Positions 1 through 12,615 of a stretch of DNA of 64,000 nucleotides are shown here, in pieces (the stretch's first letter is position 1; each line of letters starts with the position of its first letter). The DNA comes from Branchiostoma floridae (Eukaryota > Chordata > Leptocardii > Amphioxiformes > Branchiostomatidae). The translations under genes were made by a program, and so were the position numbers. The stretch is taken from positions 5,120,543 to 5,184,542 of the forward strand of contig NC_049997.1 in NCBI RefSeq assembly GCF_000003815.2. The letters run 5' to 3'. Below the pieces are notes generated by a model, which was not told the origin of the DNA, did no database searches, and worked only from the letters and a program-made list of their open reading frames with translations.

Positions 1-737
1 GTGTGACCGAGAAGACAGCAAGAATCACAAAGACTAAAAAGATTCGCTTTTTTTTCTATACAATTCGTTGAGCGATTTGTCAAATTTTAGGTCGCTGAGA
101 GAGCGCGGCAAGAGCGCCGTCCTAGTGGAAAAGGGGGTATAGCTGAGGTCCAAAGGTATTCATCGTCTGCATATCAAGGTAATGTGTAGGCTCTCAACAT
201 TGTCATACCACATGTAATTTCCTGATTCATTTTTTTTGTAGCTTTTTGTTAGACCCTGAATACGTACCTTTGCGCCAGTATGGTTCTGTATTTACCTGGT
301 TTGGTGTGTGTTTTGGTGTCCATAAACAGTATAACCTAAGAACGCCTCGTTGGCTTGGGTTGATGTTTTGTATATAAACATTTCATGATGGGATCTCGAA
401 ATGGTTGAATTGTTATGGTGATGTAGCAGAAATCTTTTTACCTCATAAGAAATGAGGTATTGTTTTTTTTTTTGTGTGTGCGGGGTGTATCTGTATTTCT
501 GGATATTTGCGGTCAGCATAATTTGAGAACCTCTGAATAGACCAGTATTCGGTATATGGTATCCTGTAATGTCCATGGTCTACACAATGTATATGTGTAG
601 GGCCCACACATATGTGTGCTCTCAACATTATCATACCACTAACTGTATTACATGCTACCTTCTCCGTAAAGACGAAATGCAGGCTCAAACGCCGGCTACG
701 AATCGAGGGCCGAATCTACTACCTGCTTCAGCTTGAT
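1..737. repeat. Dispersed repeat, no gene seen
   Basis: No credible coding region. Blocks at about 176-213 and 530-650 (around CTCTCAACATT and CATACCAC) and 340-420 recur, mostly inverted, at 42120-42310, 43195-43320 and 43876-43925, so this is an interspersed repeat of unknown class. A related phrase, GTCAGCATAA followed by GAACCTCT, is also at about 59527. The copy runs into the assembly gap. The short open frames here are repeat sequence. Confidence 0.5.
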
Positions 738-837
738 NNNNNNNNNNNNNNNNNNNNNNNNNNNNNNNNNNNNNNNNNNNNNNNNNNNNNNNNNNNNNNN
801 NNNNNNNNNNNNNNNNNNNNNNNNNNNNNNNNNNNNN
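738..837. other. Assembly gap of 100 N
   Basis: A run of exactly 100 N, the usual size for a gap of unknown length. Sequence to its right (838-931) ends in a transposon terminus, so the gap probably lies in a repeat. Confidence 0.98.
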
Positions 838-931
838 TTTAATAACTGAATTCTTCTTTTTCCGTCCTCGCGCATTAGGTTTGGAGTCTCCAGAGGGTGT
901 CATCCATAAGATTAAGTCAGTGTGGCCTAAG
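838..931. mobile_element. Right end of a Harbinger-like MITE cut by the gap
   Basis: The stretch ends with GTGTCATCCATAAGATTAAG and GTGTGGCC followed by TAA. This is the same layout as the right ends of the complete elements at 7827-9044 and 33945-34721. The left end is lost in the gap. Just downstream (about 960-1050) is a block similar to the interior of the MITE at 6889-7404. Confidence 0.5.
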
Positions 932-1199
932 AGGGGAAAATGTAAAAAAAAAAACACAGGATGGATGGATTTTCCAAATAGACACTATAAACGTTGTAAC
1001 AAGAATTGTAACAAGAATTGAAGTGACATAACAAGGAATCACAGCCAACAATATTTTTTTTCTATATTGAAGAGATGGACAAAGGCACACTTATGTGGTA
1101 GACTGATATGACATGCTTACTTCTGACTTCCTTTCAACCTGACTTCCTTCAATTCCTCCAACATCAGGTCCCTAAGTATTATTTTCCAGTTACCAAAGA

Positions 1200-2957
1200 A
1201 CCAGTAACCAAAGAATATGAATAACAAAACTTTATTGACCTAAAAGAAGGAAAGAATTCCTATGGTCAACTATATTTTTCTGATAGTATATGTGATAAAA
1301 CTTAGGTTAAATCTTGACATACAAATTACATTGTAAAAGTAACATATTTCGTATGTGTGTCGACTGCAAATAACTGCGACAATCTGTTACTGTGACAAAT
1401 ACTAGTTACATGCAATACTACTATTTAGCTGTAATGCAATGATAGTAAATGCAACAAACAAAAGTTAAATGTTATCCTACATGTTAAATTGTAAATGCAA
1501 CATTCTGTCGCGCATTTATAGTGAATATTAGAAAGTATGTATTTAGTTTAGTTGAACATAATAAAATAATAGTGAAATCTGAAAATGATACAATTTTCAG
1601 TTGTTCAATTGCTAAGTACTAGTAAAACATAACAATCTTACAATGCAACATGGTTAGCTGAGGTGTATAAGTCTCAATATTAATTTAGAAGTTGTTAAAA
1701 AATATACTAGTATTAACAAAAGTAATATCTTATCATAAATGCATACCTTTTTTTGTACATTGACAGGGATGCATGCAGTTGAATCACAACATACATGTAT
1801 GCAAGTCTTTACACATTGCATTTTTGGCTAATACATGTAGTATGCAGAAAACTTGGAGTAGCCATGGTACCATCTGATTACCTGCCTTGATTTCTTAATT
1901 TCTAACAAAGTCTGTAGCTACCAAATCTTCCATTGTCATAGTCACCAATGCACTCAAACAGTATGAATGTATTAGTCATAGCACCATTGCAATCTATGTC
2001 ACTTGACAACTAGCTATCAGGAAAATCTAGTTCCCTCTAGATCTGTATTTGTAGCATTTTGGGATGTTGTTAAGTACAAAATGTACTAAACACACATGGA
2101 CATTGTACAATACAATGTTTAACAATGTAAGTTGTTAATTGTACTATAAAATTCATCTGCACTAGACACTAGTTTACAGTCAGCAGAATGTATTACGCTC
2201 CAAAACAAACTTTCTATACAATTTCAAAGAATACATGATTCCTGTTTGTTTTCTTTCTAAAAATTGATGGATTTTAAGAACCTAGTACTTATTTGTCAGT
2301 ACAACATTTACTGACAAATGTCTGGAGCTAAATCTGTCATTTTATTTGTCAGAACAGACCTAAAAGCCTTTGGCTTTGACACACTTCAAATGCAATTTGC
2401 AACCTGCTACATCTACAAGTTGGTTAAAAGTATCACAGCATAAGTAAAAATACATACTGAGGCTACCATGATAAAGATAAGCAAATTTGTATTGTGGATT
2501 GTAGACATTTATAGAGATATTCAAAACACAATGTCATTGCACAGTGAACAAGTTGTTCTTGCTCTTAGCAATCAGCTCTTAGCAATTTGTCTTAAAATCT
2601 TCATTCAACAGCTTCAAGTTAAAGCAAAAATGTAGAGGTAAAGGGAGATGTGGCAATGCCTATATATGTTGACAGTGTGCAATTGTCTGCTTTTCTAGAT
2701 TTCTGTCCATACTCTTGCACAGAATGGTTTCTTTTGATTCCTAGAACACACTTCCTTTAAATTTAATCCTTTGACCCTATCATCCTACAGTACTATTTAT
2801 TCTTCAATCAGTCTAACACAATTTTGTTTTTTGAAGCTTCACATATTTTGACTATCCATTCCCATAAAGGAGCTTGAGATTATTCTGATGCCATAATAAT
2901 CTTATGCTTAAGATAATGATCTTGATAGCATACATTAGCTGTCTACTTCTTTAAGTC
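1200..2957. repeat. AT-rich 3' flank of TRIM gene A with degenerate repeats
   Basis: No gene. This AT-rich tract lies just downstream of gene A's stop. It shares phrases with the downstream flanks of the paralogs: an AACAAAACTTTATTGACC-like phrase recurs near 46330, and GCAACATGGTTAGCTGAGG near 1645 matches a phrase near 47058. It is best read as part of the duplicated gene unit, not as independent sequence. Confidence 0.45.
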
Positions 2958-4995
2958 TTAGACCATGGCACAAGGTGCATCTGCGTTCACGTAAGCCTCC
3001 AGTATGATCTTGTCATCCTTGATGTATCCCTTCTGTGGATCACACAGCTCGGGCCACGGCATGAAGTCTGGGCATCCACAGCTGTTGTTCTTGCTGTGAA
3101 AGACGTGTCCGAACTTCCGTTTGTACATCTTGACACCATTCTTCTGCGAAATCAACCGCAGCTCGACTGATACACAACAAGACCAGAAGCTGCTGGAGTC
3201 GGCATCAACATCACACTGCAGGTAGACACCGAGGCTGTTGTGGTGCGGTGGGGCACTGCAGCCAGGCATGGCCATTATTTTCCAGGGTAGGCCACAGATG
3301 AAAACGGTATGGCTAAACTTCCTCCCCAACAGCTTGCTTACGTTTTCAACAGTGAAACGGAAAGTTGACTGAGTCTGCAAGTTCTTCGCATTCTTCGGTA
3401 CTTCTTCATTGAAAATGTTGCGAACGATGGTTTCCTTCATGAACTTAGGAGCATCTGCCTTCACGTAAGCCTCCAGTATGATCTTGTCATCCTTGATGTA
3501 TCCCTTCTGTGGATCACACAGCTCATCCCACGGAAAGAATCCTGCATACCCCCAGCTGTTCCCCTTGTTGTAGAAGACAACTTCATATTTTCGCTCGTAG
3601 GTTTGAACTCCATCCTTTTGTGGAATCAATCGCATCACAACTGATGCCTTGCAGGACCACAAGCTTTTGGAACCATCATTACATTTCATGAAAAAGGCTA
3701 GGCTCTTCTTGTTGTCATTGTGCTCAGGCCTGGTTTCTATTTTCCAAGGCAGATTTCGGATGAAGACTGCAGGACTGACCTTGCTGTTCTTACTCAGCTG
3801 GCTGAAGTTGTCAACTGTGAAACGAAAGGTCGCCTCAGCTCGCGATTTATCTTCCTCTTCTTCATCCTTCTTCTTCTGCTGTGTCATCACCTCAAACATA
3901 AGGCAATTGATGTCATCAGGAATGTCCGGATCCTTGGTGGGACCTTCAAGCAGAGACTCCAGCCGCGTTGTGACATCAGAATACACGTTCATGATGTCAA
4001 AATCACTGCCGTGCTCCACAACTTTCTGTGCAAAGTCCACTGTGCTAGACAGACTGTCTAAGGTGCTCTCAACACTGTCTGCTGTAACAGAGAGCTGCCC
4101 AAAACGCTCTGTTATGATTTCTGCTAACTTTTCTTCCAGTTCAGTCTGCTTACGTTTCACAAGGCTAGTCAAATACTTGATCTCTTCTTTTGCAGCTACA
4201 TTGATGTCGTCTGCAGCTTTCTTCCAAGTTGTGTGCAGTTCATCTTGTCTCTTAGCTACAGCTCTTGCCTTGTCTTGGTATTTTGTGATCTGCTGCCTGG
4301 CAGCTTCCAGCTTGTTTTGGATTTTTGCTCTGACATCACACACTGTATCTGCCAGGTAGCCATACGTGTGGTTCTTGTGTTGCAGTACTGTGCAATCTCG
4401 ACAGATGGGGTGCTTGCACGTCTCACAGTAGAACTTTAACTTCTCATCCTCGTGTTTCGGACAAATCGGCAGTGATCTTGACTTGAGCAATCCCGTCTTG
4501 TTGATCAGCTGCTCTTTAAGCTCCGCCACACCGATGACTTCGTGACCGCGCGTACGCTTACCTCGACGGTGGGCACAAGCACACTCATCACACAAGAACT
4601 CTTCACAGGGGACACAGCCGTGATTAGCCACTTCTTCTTCACAGTTATCACACTTCACTTTGTCATCCTCCTTGCTTACCAAACTCTTGTGGGTCTGAAC
4701 TGTGTCACTCAAGCTCTGCACAAAGAAGTTGTTTTTCAGGAAAGCAACACCACCCACTGGTAGTGAGGTATCAGTCCGACATGTGGGACACTGAAAAGTG
4801 TCCTTCGCATCATCTTGCTGTTCAACAAGCTTCTTCAGACATCCCTCACAGAAGGTGTGGAGACATGGCAGGACCTTGGGATCTTTAAAGGGTTCCAGGC
4901 AGATTGTACACTCCAGAAAGGCGCCCGAAATTTTGCTAAGTATGTCATCTCCCTTCGTTTCTTCCTTTGACATTGAACTAGTAGTAGTACTCTTC
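2958..4995 (-). CDS. TRIM-like E3 ligase with two USP7-type MATH domains (gene A, large exon)
   Basis: With the 11-nt first exon at 12616-12626 this encodes 682 residues. In order: RING C3HC4 (Cys33, Cys36, Cys48, His50, Cys53, Cys56, Cys73, Cys76), B-box 1, B-box 2 (CPKH...YCETC..ICRDC...H..H), a coiled coil, an acidic linker, MATH1 (about 391-520) and MATH2 (about 545-680). The MATH domains resemble that of USP7 (FIRNLPWKI, WSC, WGY, CDPQKGYIKDDK). Expected role: cytoplasmic or nuclear E3 ubiquitin ligase recruiting partners through MATH. The exon starts after a TTTTGTTACAG acceptor (AG at 4996-4997), so the apparent ATG at 5033 is intronic. MATH2 is divergent: FICGLPWKI replaces FIRNLPWKI and NSCGC replaces NxWGF. 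No in-frame break is visible, so it is probably functional. The domain order is close to TRIM37, but the MATH type differs. Confidence 0.85.
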
Positions 4996-5125
4996 CTGTA
5001 ACAAAATGATTCAGTTAAGTTAGAGTAATGCATTTCTTGCTAAGTGCTTACAAAGTTTTAAATAGCTATTTCTTACAATGTGAATACACAATGAGCCATT
5101 GGATAGAAAGTTAAGCTACATGTAA

Positions 5126-5423
5126 CAGAGCTCAAAATACCACCTGCATATGCAGGTTAGTGCAGGTAAAATTGGGATATGTGCAGGTATTTCTGGTGTC
5201 TACCTGCACCTAACCTGCATTGATCCATGTACATGGTTTTATACATATCCTATGGTGTAGGTGCATGTGGATTGTTATTAGCTGCATTGACTGTTACCAC
5301 CTATTAAGAGTTAGACCCATACTTCCTACATTCAGTGGTGCAGGTAAAATTTGCCTTGTGTAGGTAATTGTCAATGCCACCTGCACCAGTGCATGTATGC
5401 AGAAATAAGTATTTCGAGCCCTG
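5126..5423. mobile_element. CAGGGCTCGAAATAC-type inverted-repeat element, copy 1
   Basis: 298 bp, beginning CAGAGCTCAAAATACC and ending TATTTCGAGCCCTG, so it has about 14-bp imperfect terminal inverted repeats. The interior is rich in ACCTGCA and its complement. TGTAA occurs immediately on both sides (5121-5125 and 5424-5428), a possible target duplication. The termini suggest a non-autonomous DNA transposon, perhaps hAT-like; this is inference. Related copies are at 16256-16554, 30771-31287 and 31371-31711. Confidence 0.6.
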
Positions 5424-6888
5424 TGTAAGTACTGTAAATGCAGAAACTTTTACGGTAGTTTTATGTTCGCAGTTTTCGCAGTGACCACTTTAGGCCTAGG
5501 AAAAAAAATGTTGTGTCTCCTGTTTCAGTCCTGAAAAAATTAGGGTCGGTAGGTAGGGATCATCTTTCTTTTTCTTTTTTTTTTTTTTTAAAGACTTTGG
5601 TCCCAACTCTATAGCCTGAATCTGGCCTGGCAAATACAGTTTACAAAGTAAAAGTGAAATGCACGATGGCACAGGAGCAAATTCTACAATACACACAAGT
5701 AGATTGCAAATGTCACTTTGAGGATGTCCTGCTCTTCAACGAATGTTACCAGCAGGGCTGTCTCCAGGACCCATCCCTCCATCTCAGGACTGAAATCTCC
5801 TTGTTGGGACAGAAAAAAATATTACCCTATCCGTCCCAAAAATATGAACTTCATGACATTAAACTGTTGTAAATTTATTTCCTGACCTTAAAATGTCACG
5901 TTTACCGAGGAAAAATCAACAACTTGGGCTCCCAAACAATGAGTGGGACAAAAAAAATCAGAGCTGGAGACAGCTCTGGTTACCAGGCACCCTTTTCACA
6001 ACCCATGCAAACAAAACATAAAGCACCCACCTGATCCTGCCAAGTTGATATCTTACTTAGTAATCTCATGTTTATTAAACAAAGTTTAGATTTGAATATA
6101 CTTATTTTTAATGCCATTTTGCCAGTGACTAACGAGCAGGAGACTGAGAACATTTTTATTTTCATCAAAGACAAGACATAACACATGCAAGAACCATGTT
6201 TGAACCACGTTAAATGGTCCTCCTTATATAAATGGAAACAAAAACTTTAAAGTCAAAACAAATGAAACAAATCTAGCATCTATAAATTACAATAAATACT
6301 GTGTTGCATGTAACATGATATTCCAACTCTGCCAAATGTACTGACTCCCATGTCAATATACTCAGTTTTTTTGCAATTTGGTATAGCTCCTCTCTCTTCA
6401 GAACTTCCCTCCTGCCGAAAATGGCACTTGTAATTTGAAATTAGCACAAAATTCCCGCTTTACATGCAGCCAATCACATTGCAGCAAACCAAACAACGTC
6501 ACCTAGCGACCTACTTCAAAACTGCAGTATCTAGCCGGGATTCAAAATGGCGGCATTTCTTGGATGTTTTTGCCGAGCGCTAAAGTTTCTTCCTTCGAGG
6601 CCACATAAAAGCATCTCAAACTCGGAAAAATGGATTGAATACCCGCGCATAAGAAAGAAAAAATGTTGTTTACCCCATGATTATTTTCTCTGAGTGCTGA
6701 TTCTTCATTTAGAGTGAAAATTACGAGGATTATTTAGGACCTTTCTACTCGAGCTCCGTATACGTCATGTACGTACCCGATCGGCCTCGTGGTAAGATTT
6801 GATTTTTTTTTTCATATAAGAAATTTTCATTGTAGACCTATGCATTTACTGAGGCTTATCTAATTTGATTTGTGCCTATTTTCTCTTA

Positions 6889-7404
6889 GGCCACAGCAAG
6901 TAAATTTTATGGATGACATCCTCTGCAGACTGCAAAAATAATGAGATAGGGCGAAAAAAAAACAAGATGGGTAAAAAAAAACAAGATGGCTAAATTTTCA
7001 AAATAGACACCATAAACGTCGTAACAAGAGTTTAAGTGACAAAACATGGTAGCACTGACAACAAATCATTCATTCCTGTATTCAAGAAGTGAACTAGTGT
7101 TGTTAAAGTGACACTAATATGGTAGACTAGTGTTACTTACCAAGTTGCCGACTACACTCATGACTTCCATAGTGGTGCCATTAAGCTGGTTTCACTTCTA
7201 TAATTACAGTAATGGCTACCTTGCTAGTGTGACTTCTACAAGTACAATCATTAGGCTAAAGCACAACATACTTTCCCATTTTGGTACTTTCTCGTCATGT
7301 TGACGTTCTCCAAAGAAGAAAACAATTCTTGTTTTTTTTTTCTGAAATCAGGCAAAAATTAATGAGCGCGCGAATGTCATCCATAAAATTTACTTGCTGT
7401 GGCC
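6889..7404. mobile_element. Harbinger-like MITE (GGCCACAGCAAG termini)
   Basis: 516 bp with terminal inverted repeats of about 30 bp, starting GGCCACAGCAAGTAAATTTT and ending in its complement. TTA flanks it on both sides (6886-6888, 7405-7407). A 3-bp TTA/TAA duplication is characteristic of PIF/Harbinger-type elements. There is no coding capacity. A second copy is at 45534-46041. Confidence 0.7.
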
Positions 7405-8037
7405 TTACCGTGACCATAGTAAGTTACAAGTAAGATCCTGTCTAAAATGACTAGTATTTTCTTGAAATTGGTCAGACTTCTGGGTCCAAAAAATGGTTCA
7501 CCCAAAAAAAAGTCTAGGCTCGGCATGTTTTTCTAGTGTCGGTCGGGAAACAGGAAACACAACATTTTTTTTCGCCTTACCACAAACTGAAAACCACATG
7601 ATCATCTTCTGCTTGAGCCACCTATGGCATCCCGTTCTTGCTACATATACATAAGGCCAAGGAAAAATATACATAAGGCCAAGGAAAAAAATGTCGTGTA
7701 TCCTAAAATTTTGTAGGTACACAGCTCTAATAGTACTAATAGTACTAGTACTGGTAGTCCACCAGCAAAACAAGTTTACAAATGCAACAAAAATCACAGA
7801 AGAAAAAAATATTTAGGCGGTCATTAGGCCATGTTGATTTGATTATATGGATGACATCCGCGGTCGCACCAATTTTTGGCCGTTTCCAAAAAAAAAGTTT
7901 GCGACCACACAAAAAATTGTGCAAAGAACTTTAAGAAGCTGTAAAATGAGCACATATTCCGTAGATTGAAAAAAAGTATTAGAAAACAGATATCTAATGC
8001 CATAGAATGTCAAAATAAATCTAAAGTCAAAGAATAA

Positions 8038-8480
8038 GGCCACACCAATTTAATTTCTTGGTTCTCGGATTTTTTCATAAAAAATATGGAGAGAAAGGGC
8101 GAAATAAAAATAAAAATTGTAAAATGGTTGGGGTTAAGGTAAGGGCTAATCCAAAACAAAGAATAAAAAGTTTTCAGCTTGAAAAAAGTACAAAACCACT
8201 ATTACTGTACAGTAACAGCACCTGTTCATTGAAAATTACAAAAGTAGTGTCAGTTTTTATGTAAATGTCCCATTCTTCATGAATGAAAAATATAACTACA
8301 ATAATAATATCCACATTTTAAGGAGCTTATAATATAAAGGCCAATTTGCTACACCAGAAAGTTGGTAAATGGTTTCATTCATGGTGAAAATTTGCTGAGT
8401 GGTAATTTTTATTTTTATTTTTTTTTCCAAAAAATAGGAGCGAGCGAATCCGTGAACCAAGAAATTAAATTGGTGTGGCC
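8038..8480. mobile_element. Nested Harbinger-like MITE (GGCCACACCAATTTAATT termini)
   Basis: 443 bp with inverted ends GGCCACACCAATTTAATTTC and TAA duplications at 8035-8037 and 8481-8483. It is the same length as the copy at 53707-54149, with highly similar interior sequence, so the two come from one subfamily. It lies inside the element at 7827-9044. Confidence 0.75.
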
Positions 8481-8496
8481 TAAGGACGGAAAGAAA

Positions 8497-8560
8497 AAAA
8501 ATCTATTGTTGGTAGGGGGAGGTACCAGACTGGTACCTCCCCATACCAACAATAGATTTT
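8497..8560. repeat. Hairpin-forming inverted repeat
   Basis: AATCTATTGTTGGTAGGGGG is followed, across the centre GGTACCAGACTGGTACC, by the near-exact complement. It could form a stem of about 30 bp within the surrounding MITE. No function can be assigned. Confidence 0.6.
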
Positions 8561-9060
8561 TTTGTACTACCAGTATTACCAGTACAGAAAATTATGGTCC
8601 AGAGGATCATTTCCAGATCCGGACCTGAACCTGGACCGTATTGTCTGCGGAAACTTGAGAACTGGCAATACTCAATACAATGGTAATTGGTACAAATGAC
8701 GATAAAATCTACTTGACTTCGCTCTTGTTGTCTTCTTGGCCCACTAAGACCCAAAATGCCTGCCGACATAGTGTGTCCATTTTGTAATTGCCGAAACCTG
8801 TTCCTCTGATTTTTTTTTCAGGTCTGTTTTTTTTTCGGATTGGTCCAAGAAGAACAAAAATGTTTTACACCTAACCATTGGTATACCATACTATGTGTGT
8901 TTAGTCCTATGTTCAACCTTCCTGGCCACTTTGATTTCATACTGAAGGCAACTTTTTTTTGGCCAAACTTTTTTTTATTCGCTCGCTCGCATCAGTTTTG
9001 GAGTTCCCAGAGGATGTCATCCATATGATAAAATCAACATGGCCTTATATACAACAAGTA

Positions 9061-9225
9061 CAGTAGAAGCCGCTTTATTGCACGGCCTATTTGACAGTGA
9101 ATTTTGTGCAATTATCTTATAATGCGAAGTTATCTAGCTGGACCGCACCGGTTTGTAATTTGGGGATGCCGTGCAATATACAGAAGTGTCCGTTACTCCG
9201 TTGTGCAATTAACTGGCTTCTACTG
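9061..9225. mobile_element. Small pogo/Tigger-like MITE
   Basis: 165 bp, starting CAGTAGAAGCCGCTTTATTG and ending with the imperfect complement (GGCTTCTACTG), flanked by TA at 9059-9060 and 9226-9227. TA duplication and CAGT termini fit the Tc1/mariner-pogo group. It has no coding capacity. Confidence 0.6.
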
Positions 9226-10391
9226 TACAATGGTTTCCGCAACCTTACACCGTCACAAATTATTGTTGCCTTGCCTTGATGTATCATGTGTGCTTGTCAT
9301 TAAGTTTTCAAATAAGGTCCCACTTTGCACAAGTTATATTTTCATTATCTCCACCCAAATAACTATACTAACATTTTCTGGTCGTTTATGCAAATGACAT
9401 CCTTGTTCTTTGCATACGTCATATCTAACAATGTTCACCTTTACCTAGCTTGAAAACGCCACAAGTTTGACATTCCCATTCGTTACCATTGTGGAATTAT
9501 AGCATTTGTTATTAATTATGCAAAAAAAGTCTTCATTTACTTAATTTTATCCAACTTCCTAACTTCCGTTTGCTAGCATGTAATACTGACATTGTGGCAC
9601 TTGTGGTAACATGTGGGATGGGTTTATCATACAGTTTTTTTTTCTATAATGATTTATAATCTGTCTGTGAGCTGCATGAATTATTTTGCAAAACCCCGCA
9701 ACATTGATGGAATTATTGCCTTTTTGTGAATATTTCGTTTACATCTTCCGCGTGCGTGCAAGAGGTCATGCGATGTTAAATAATTCTCAAGGAAGATGTA
9801 TTCCCAATTTCCCGTGCTATCACCCAAGCCAGGCTAAATGTGACAGGGATGGTTTTTAGGAAAAAAACATGCACGACCCTCTGTTGATCTTAAAATTGGT
9901 CGACCTTACAGCGATCAAGAAGTACAAATGTACAACCAATGCTCATAGAGAACGCGATTATGCGGGGTACAGTCAAACAGTCTATTGCGGCCAATCAAGG
10001 GACTTGAGAAATCTGGCCACTTTAGACAGGTGGCCACTATAGAGAAAATGTTCGTCAATTGACCATGAGCAATAAGTTACACATAATTTCAGTAACCAAT
10101 AATCTTTCTCACCAAGTAACATTGTCTGGATTGTCTCAGAATTCAACTTACCCTACAAAAATCAAATCTATCGAATATGATTGATATTGCCATGCAGAAT
10201 ATTGGTAAATCCGCTGACAAAGACTTGCCCTCTAACAAATTATAACATTCAAGGCACACGTAGTCGTACCTTCCACTACCGCCCAAATGACCCTGTCTGG
10301 AACTCTAAATCCTCACAAACTACGATTCTAAACCAGGCATTTTTGGAAACAAAAACAGATGATAGACATGCAGATGTCATCCATATAATGG

Positions 10392-12058
10392 AATAGAGTT
10401 AATTCCAGTTGTGGCGGCCATGTTGGATTTCTGGGGTCATCCGGGGTCATGGCACCAGAACGAGACTGCAGGTGGTACCAGCTGGGCATTCTACTATATA
10501 GGCTGTATTGCAGACATAAGTATGCCATGTTCGGGAGTGCATTTCACCCCTCTAAGGTTAACAACTGCACAATATATGCCTGTTATCTATAGAAAATACT
10601 GTTTTGGAAATTTGAACTTGATTTTGGTGATATTTTTTATAAATTTTTCACATTTTTTGACGGGTGACCTGAGAACAATTAATGTCAGTGTTTATATCCT
10701 CCATGTGTGCTGTGTATAAGTATCTGTGATTAAAACCTACAAAAACATGGAAATATCGGGGTGACAAACCTTTTGGTAGAAATTTAGAAGACATTTGGCT
10801 GTTATTCTGATGATTTCTAGATGCCAAGAACCGTTCTGCAAACTCCGCTCTATGGGAAAATCCTGCGGCACTCAATGGGGAAGGCGATGTATGTACCGGG
10901 TGTGCTCCTTTACTTGTTTCCCAATTTATCTGACAGTGTTTTTATTGTTTTATTTTAGTTTAAACAACATACCCCGTAAGAAAAATGTCCACATGTTGTA
11001 TAACATTGTGGGATGAAATGTAGCAGATTGTTTACTGTTGTTTTTGCAATTTTTTCAATGCCAAGGTGGAAAAAAAACATAACTTTGATTATAAGTGCCA
11101 GCGGAGGAGGGATTGTAGCCTGAGTGTCATCCTAGGTAGCTTACCGGGCTCCCATACTCACCCCTCACAAACCAGAGGGGTGAGTATGAGAGCCTCCGTA
11201 ACCAACTAGGATGATACTCAGGCTAGAGTCGACCCTCACATTACTCTAAAAACCGGACTTCATGCCAGTTTCAGATCAGTGTGGGTGGAAATGTGACAGA
11301 ATTTTAACAGACGCTGCGAACATCTGTTCATAAAACTACGTATTATTAAGTTCTATCACCAATTTACCTCTTCCACTGACGATAAAATTTACGTTTTTCT
11401 CCACATTGGCATTGAAAAATCCCTAACAGAAAAAATCTGCTACATTTCATCCCACAATTTTATGGACCCAACATGTGGAATTTGTTGTGTAGGGTTATGT
11501 TGTTTAAACTAGAATAAAACAATGAAAACATGATTTGGGAAGAAAGTAAAGGAGCACACCCAGCATGACATTCCCATAGAGCGTAGTTTGCAGAACGGAT
11601 CTTGGCATCAATACATCATCAGAACAACTGCCAAATGTCTTCTAAATTTCTACCCGCAAAGAAGTCATCCCCATATTTTGTGTATTTGTAGGGTTTAATC
11701 CCAATAGTAAACCTACTATATCACAGTTACCAATACAAAGCACTCATGGATGATATAAACACTTACACCAATTGTTCTCAGGTCACCCATAAAAAATGTG
11801 AAAAATTGATTGAAAAATATCACCAAAATCAAATTCAAATGTCCCAAACAATATTTTCTATATATAACAGGCATATATTGTGCAGTTGTTAACCTTAGAG
11901 GGGTGAAATGCACTCCCGAAGATGGCATACTTATGTCTGCAATACAGCCTATATAGTAGAATGCCCAGCTGGTACCACCTGCAGTCTCGTTCTGGTGCCA
12001 TGACCTCGGATGACCCCGGAAATCCAACATGGCCGCCACAACTGGAATTAACTCTATT
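10392..12058. mobile_element. Foldback element with arms of about 670 bp
   Basis: Left arm from AATAGAGTTAATTCCAGTTG (10392) to about 11083, and right arm from about 11396 to the complement at 12058. The arms carry the same sequence inverted, for example the GTGGCGGCCATGTTGG block and the GATGAAATGTAGCAGATT block. A separate hairpin (11116-11225) sits in the 310-bp spacer. Long inverted arms with no transposase suggest a non-autonomous foldback DNA transposon. No convincing target duplication is visible. Open frames in the arms mirror each other and are not genes. Confidence 0.75.
11116..11225. repeat. Hairpin in the spacer of the foldback element
   Basis: 51-nt arms (11116-11166 and 11175-11225) are near-complementary, running from TAGCCTGAGT to its complement ACTCAGGCTA, with an 8-nt loop. 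It could be a second, smaller palindromic element inserted in the foldback or its structural core. Confidence 0.7.
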
Positions 12059-12080
12059 AACACAGCCTTTATCTGGACTA

Positions 12081-12269
12081 CTGTAAATGCATTTAAGTTT
12101 GCAGGGATTTAATTTCACAGTAGCGCGAGCGTGCGAAAAAAGGACTGTTTGAGGTTGCACCATGCACTCTTTACTGCTATGGAAAAAAATTGCCGTGGTT
12201 GGAAGTCCGCCGTGAATTGGCAACGCGAAAACCGCGAACAAAACCACCGCGAAAATTTCTGCATTACGG
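12081..12269. mobile_element. CTGTAAATGC-type MITE, copy 1 (degenerate)
   Basis: About 189 bp with imperfect ends CTGTAAATGC and GCATTACGG, flanked by TA (12079-12080, 12270-12271). The interior has the CCGCGAA and TTCGCGG-like motifs shared with copies at 13959-14166 and 30950-31141. Confidence 0.6.
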
Positions 12270-12615
12270 TACGTTTTCAACCCGACATATGGATTGGATT
12301 ATAAACCAAGGAATAATCGTTTGTGATCACCTTCGTCTCGAAAATTCGACTGACTTGAAAATGAATTTCCTACCCTTTCTCAAGATTCTTTCAAAACTAT
12401 ATCCCTTAGCAGGCCTTCACACATTCCCGTGGCCCTTGTCAAGAAAGGTCGCGCCATATTTTCCTTGCCCCCTCCCCACATTATCCTTCCAAGCACTGAC
12501 GAAAAACTGAGGTAAAATACCTTTACAAACGTCTAAAAAAGTTTCCTCGGTATCTACAACTAATCAGTATTGCTTCCACATCAAAATATAATGAGAAATG
12601 ATGATCATATCATAC

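Larger units (their letters stand above)
7827..9044. mobile_element. Harbinger-like MITE (GGCCATGTTGAT termini) with a nested element
   Basis: 1218 bp; the left end GGCCATGTTGATTTGATTAT is repeated inverted at the right end, and TTA duplications lie at 7824-7826 and 9045-9047. A second MITE (8038-8480) is inserted inside. A 30-bp-arm hairpin sits at about 8497-8560. Relatives: 33945-34721 (complete) and 15864 to about 16035 (truncated). Confidence 0.7.
4996..12615 (-). other. Intron 1 of gene A (7.6 kb), filled with transposons
   Basis: Donor AAAAAG|GTATG at 12614-12615 and acceptor TTACAG at 4996-4997 join in phase 2. This makes an uninterrupted frame whose first residues (MPKRKS) match the other three paralogs. 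The intron holds a CAGGGCTC element (5126-5423), nested Harbinger-like MITEs (6889-9044), a pogo-like MITE (9061-9225), a 1.7-kb foldback (10392-12058) and a CTGTAAATGC MITE (12081-12269). Apart from these, 5430-6888 and 9226-10391 show only a half-copy of the last MITE at about 5429-5496 and no gene. Confidence 0.7.

Noticed and set aside
3509-4763. Plus-strand frames of 60-236 codons opposite gene A
   Set aside because: They are antisense shadows of the TRIM coding exon. The same shadows recur at the same places opposite genes B, C and D.
10400-12280. Paired frames of about 100-140 codons
   Set aside because: They lie in the two arms of the foldback element and mirror each other. No domain is recognisable.
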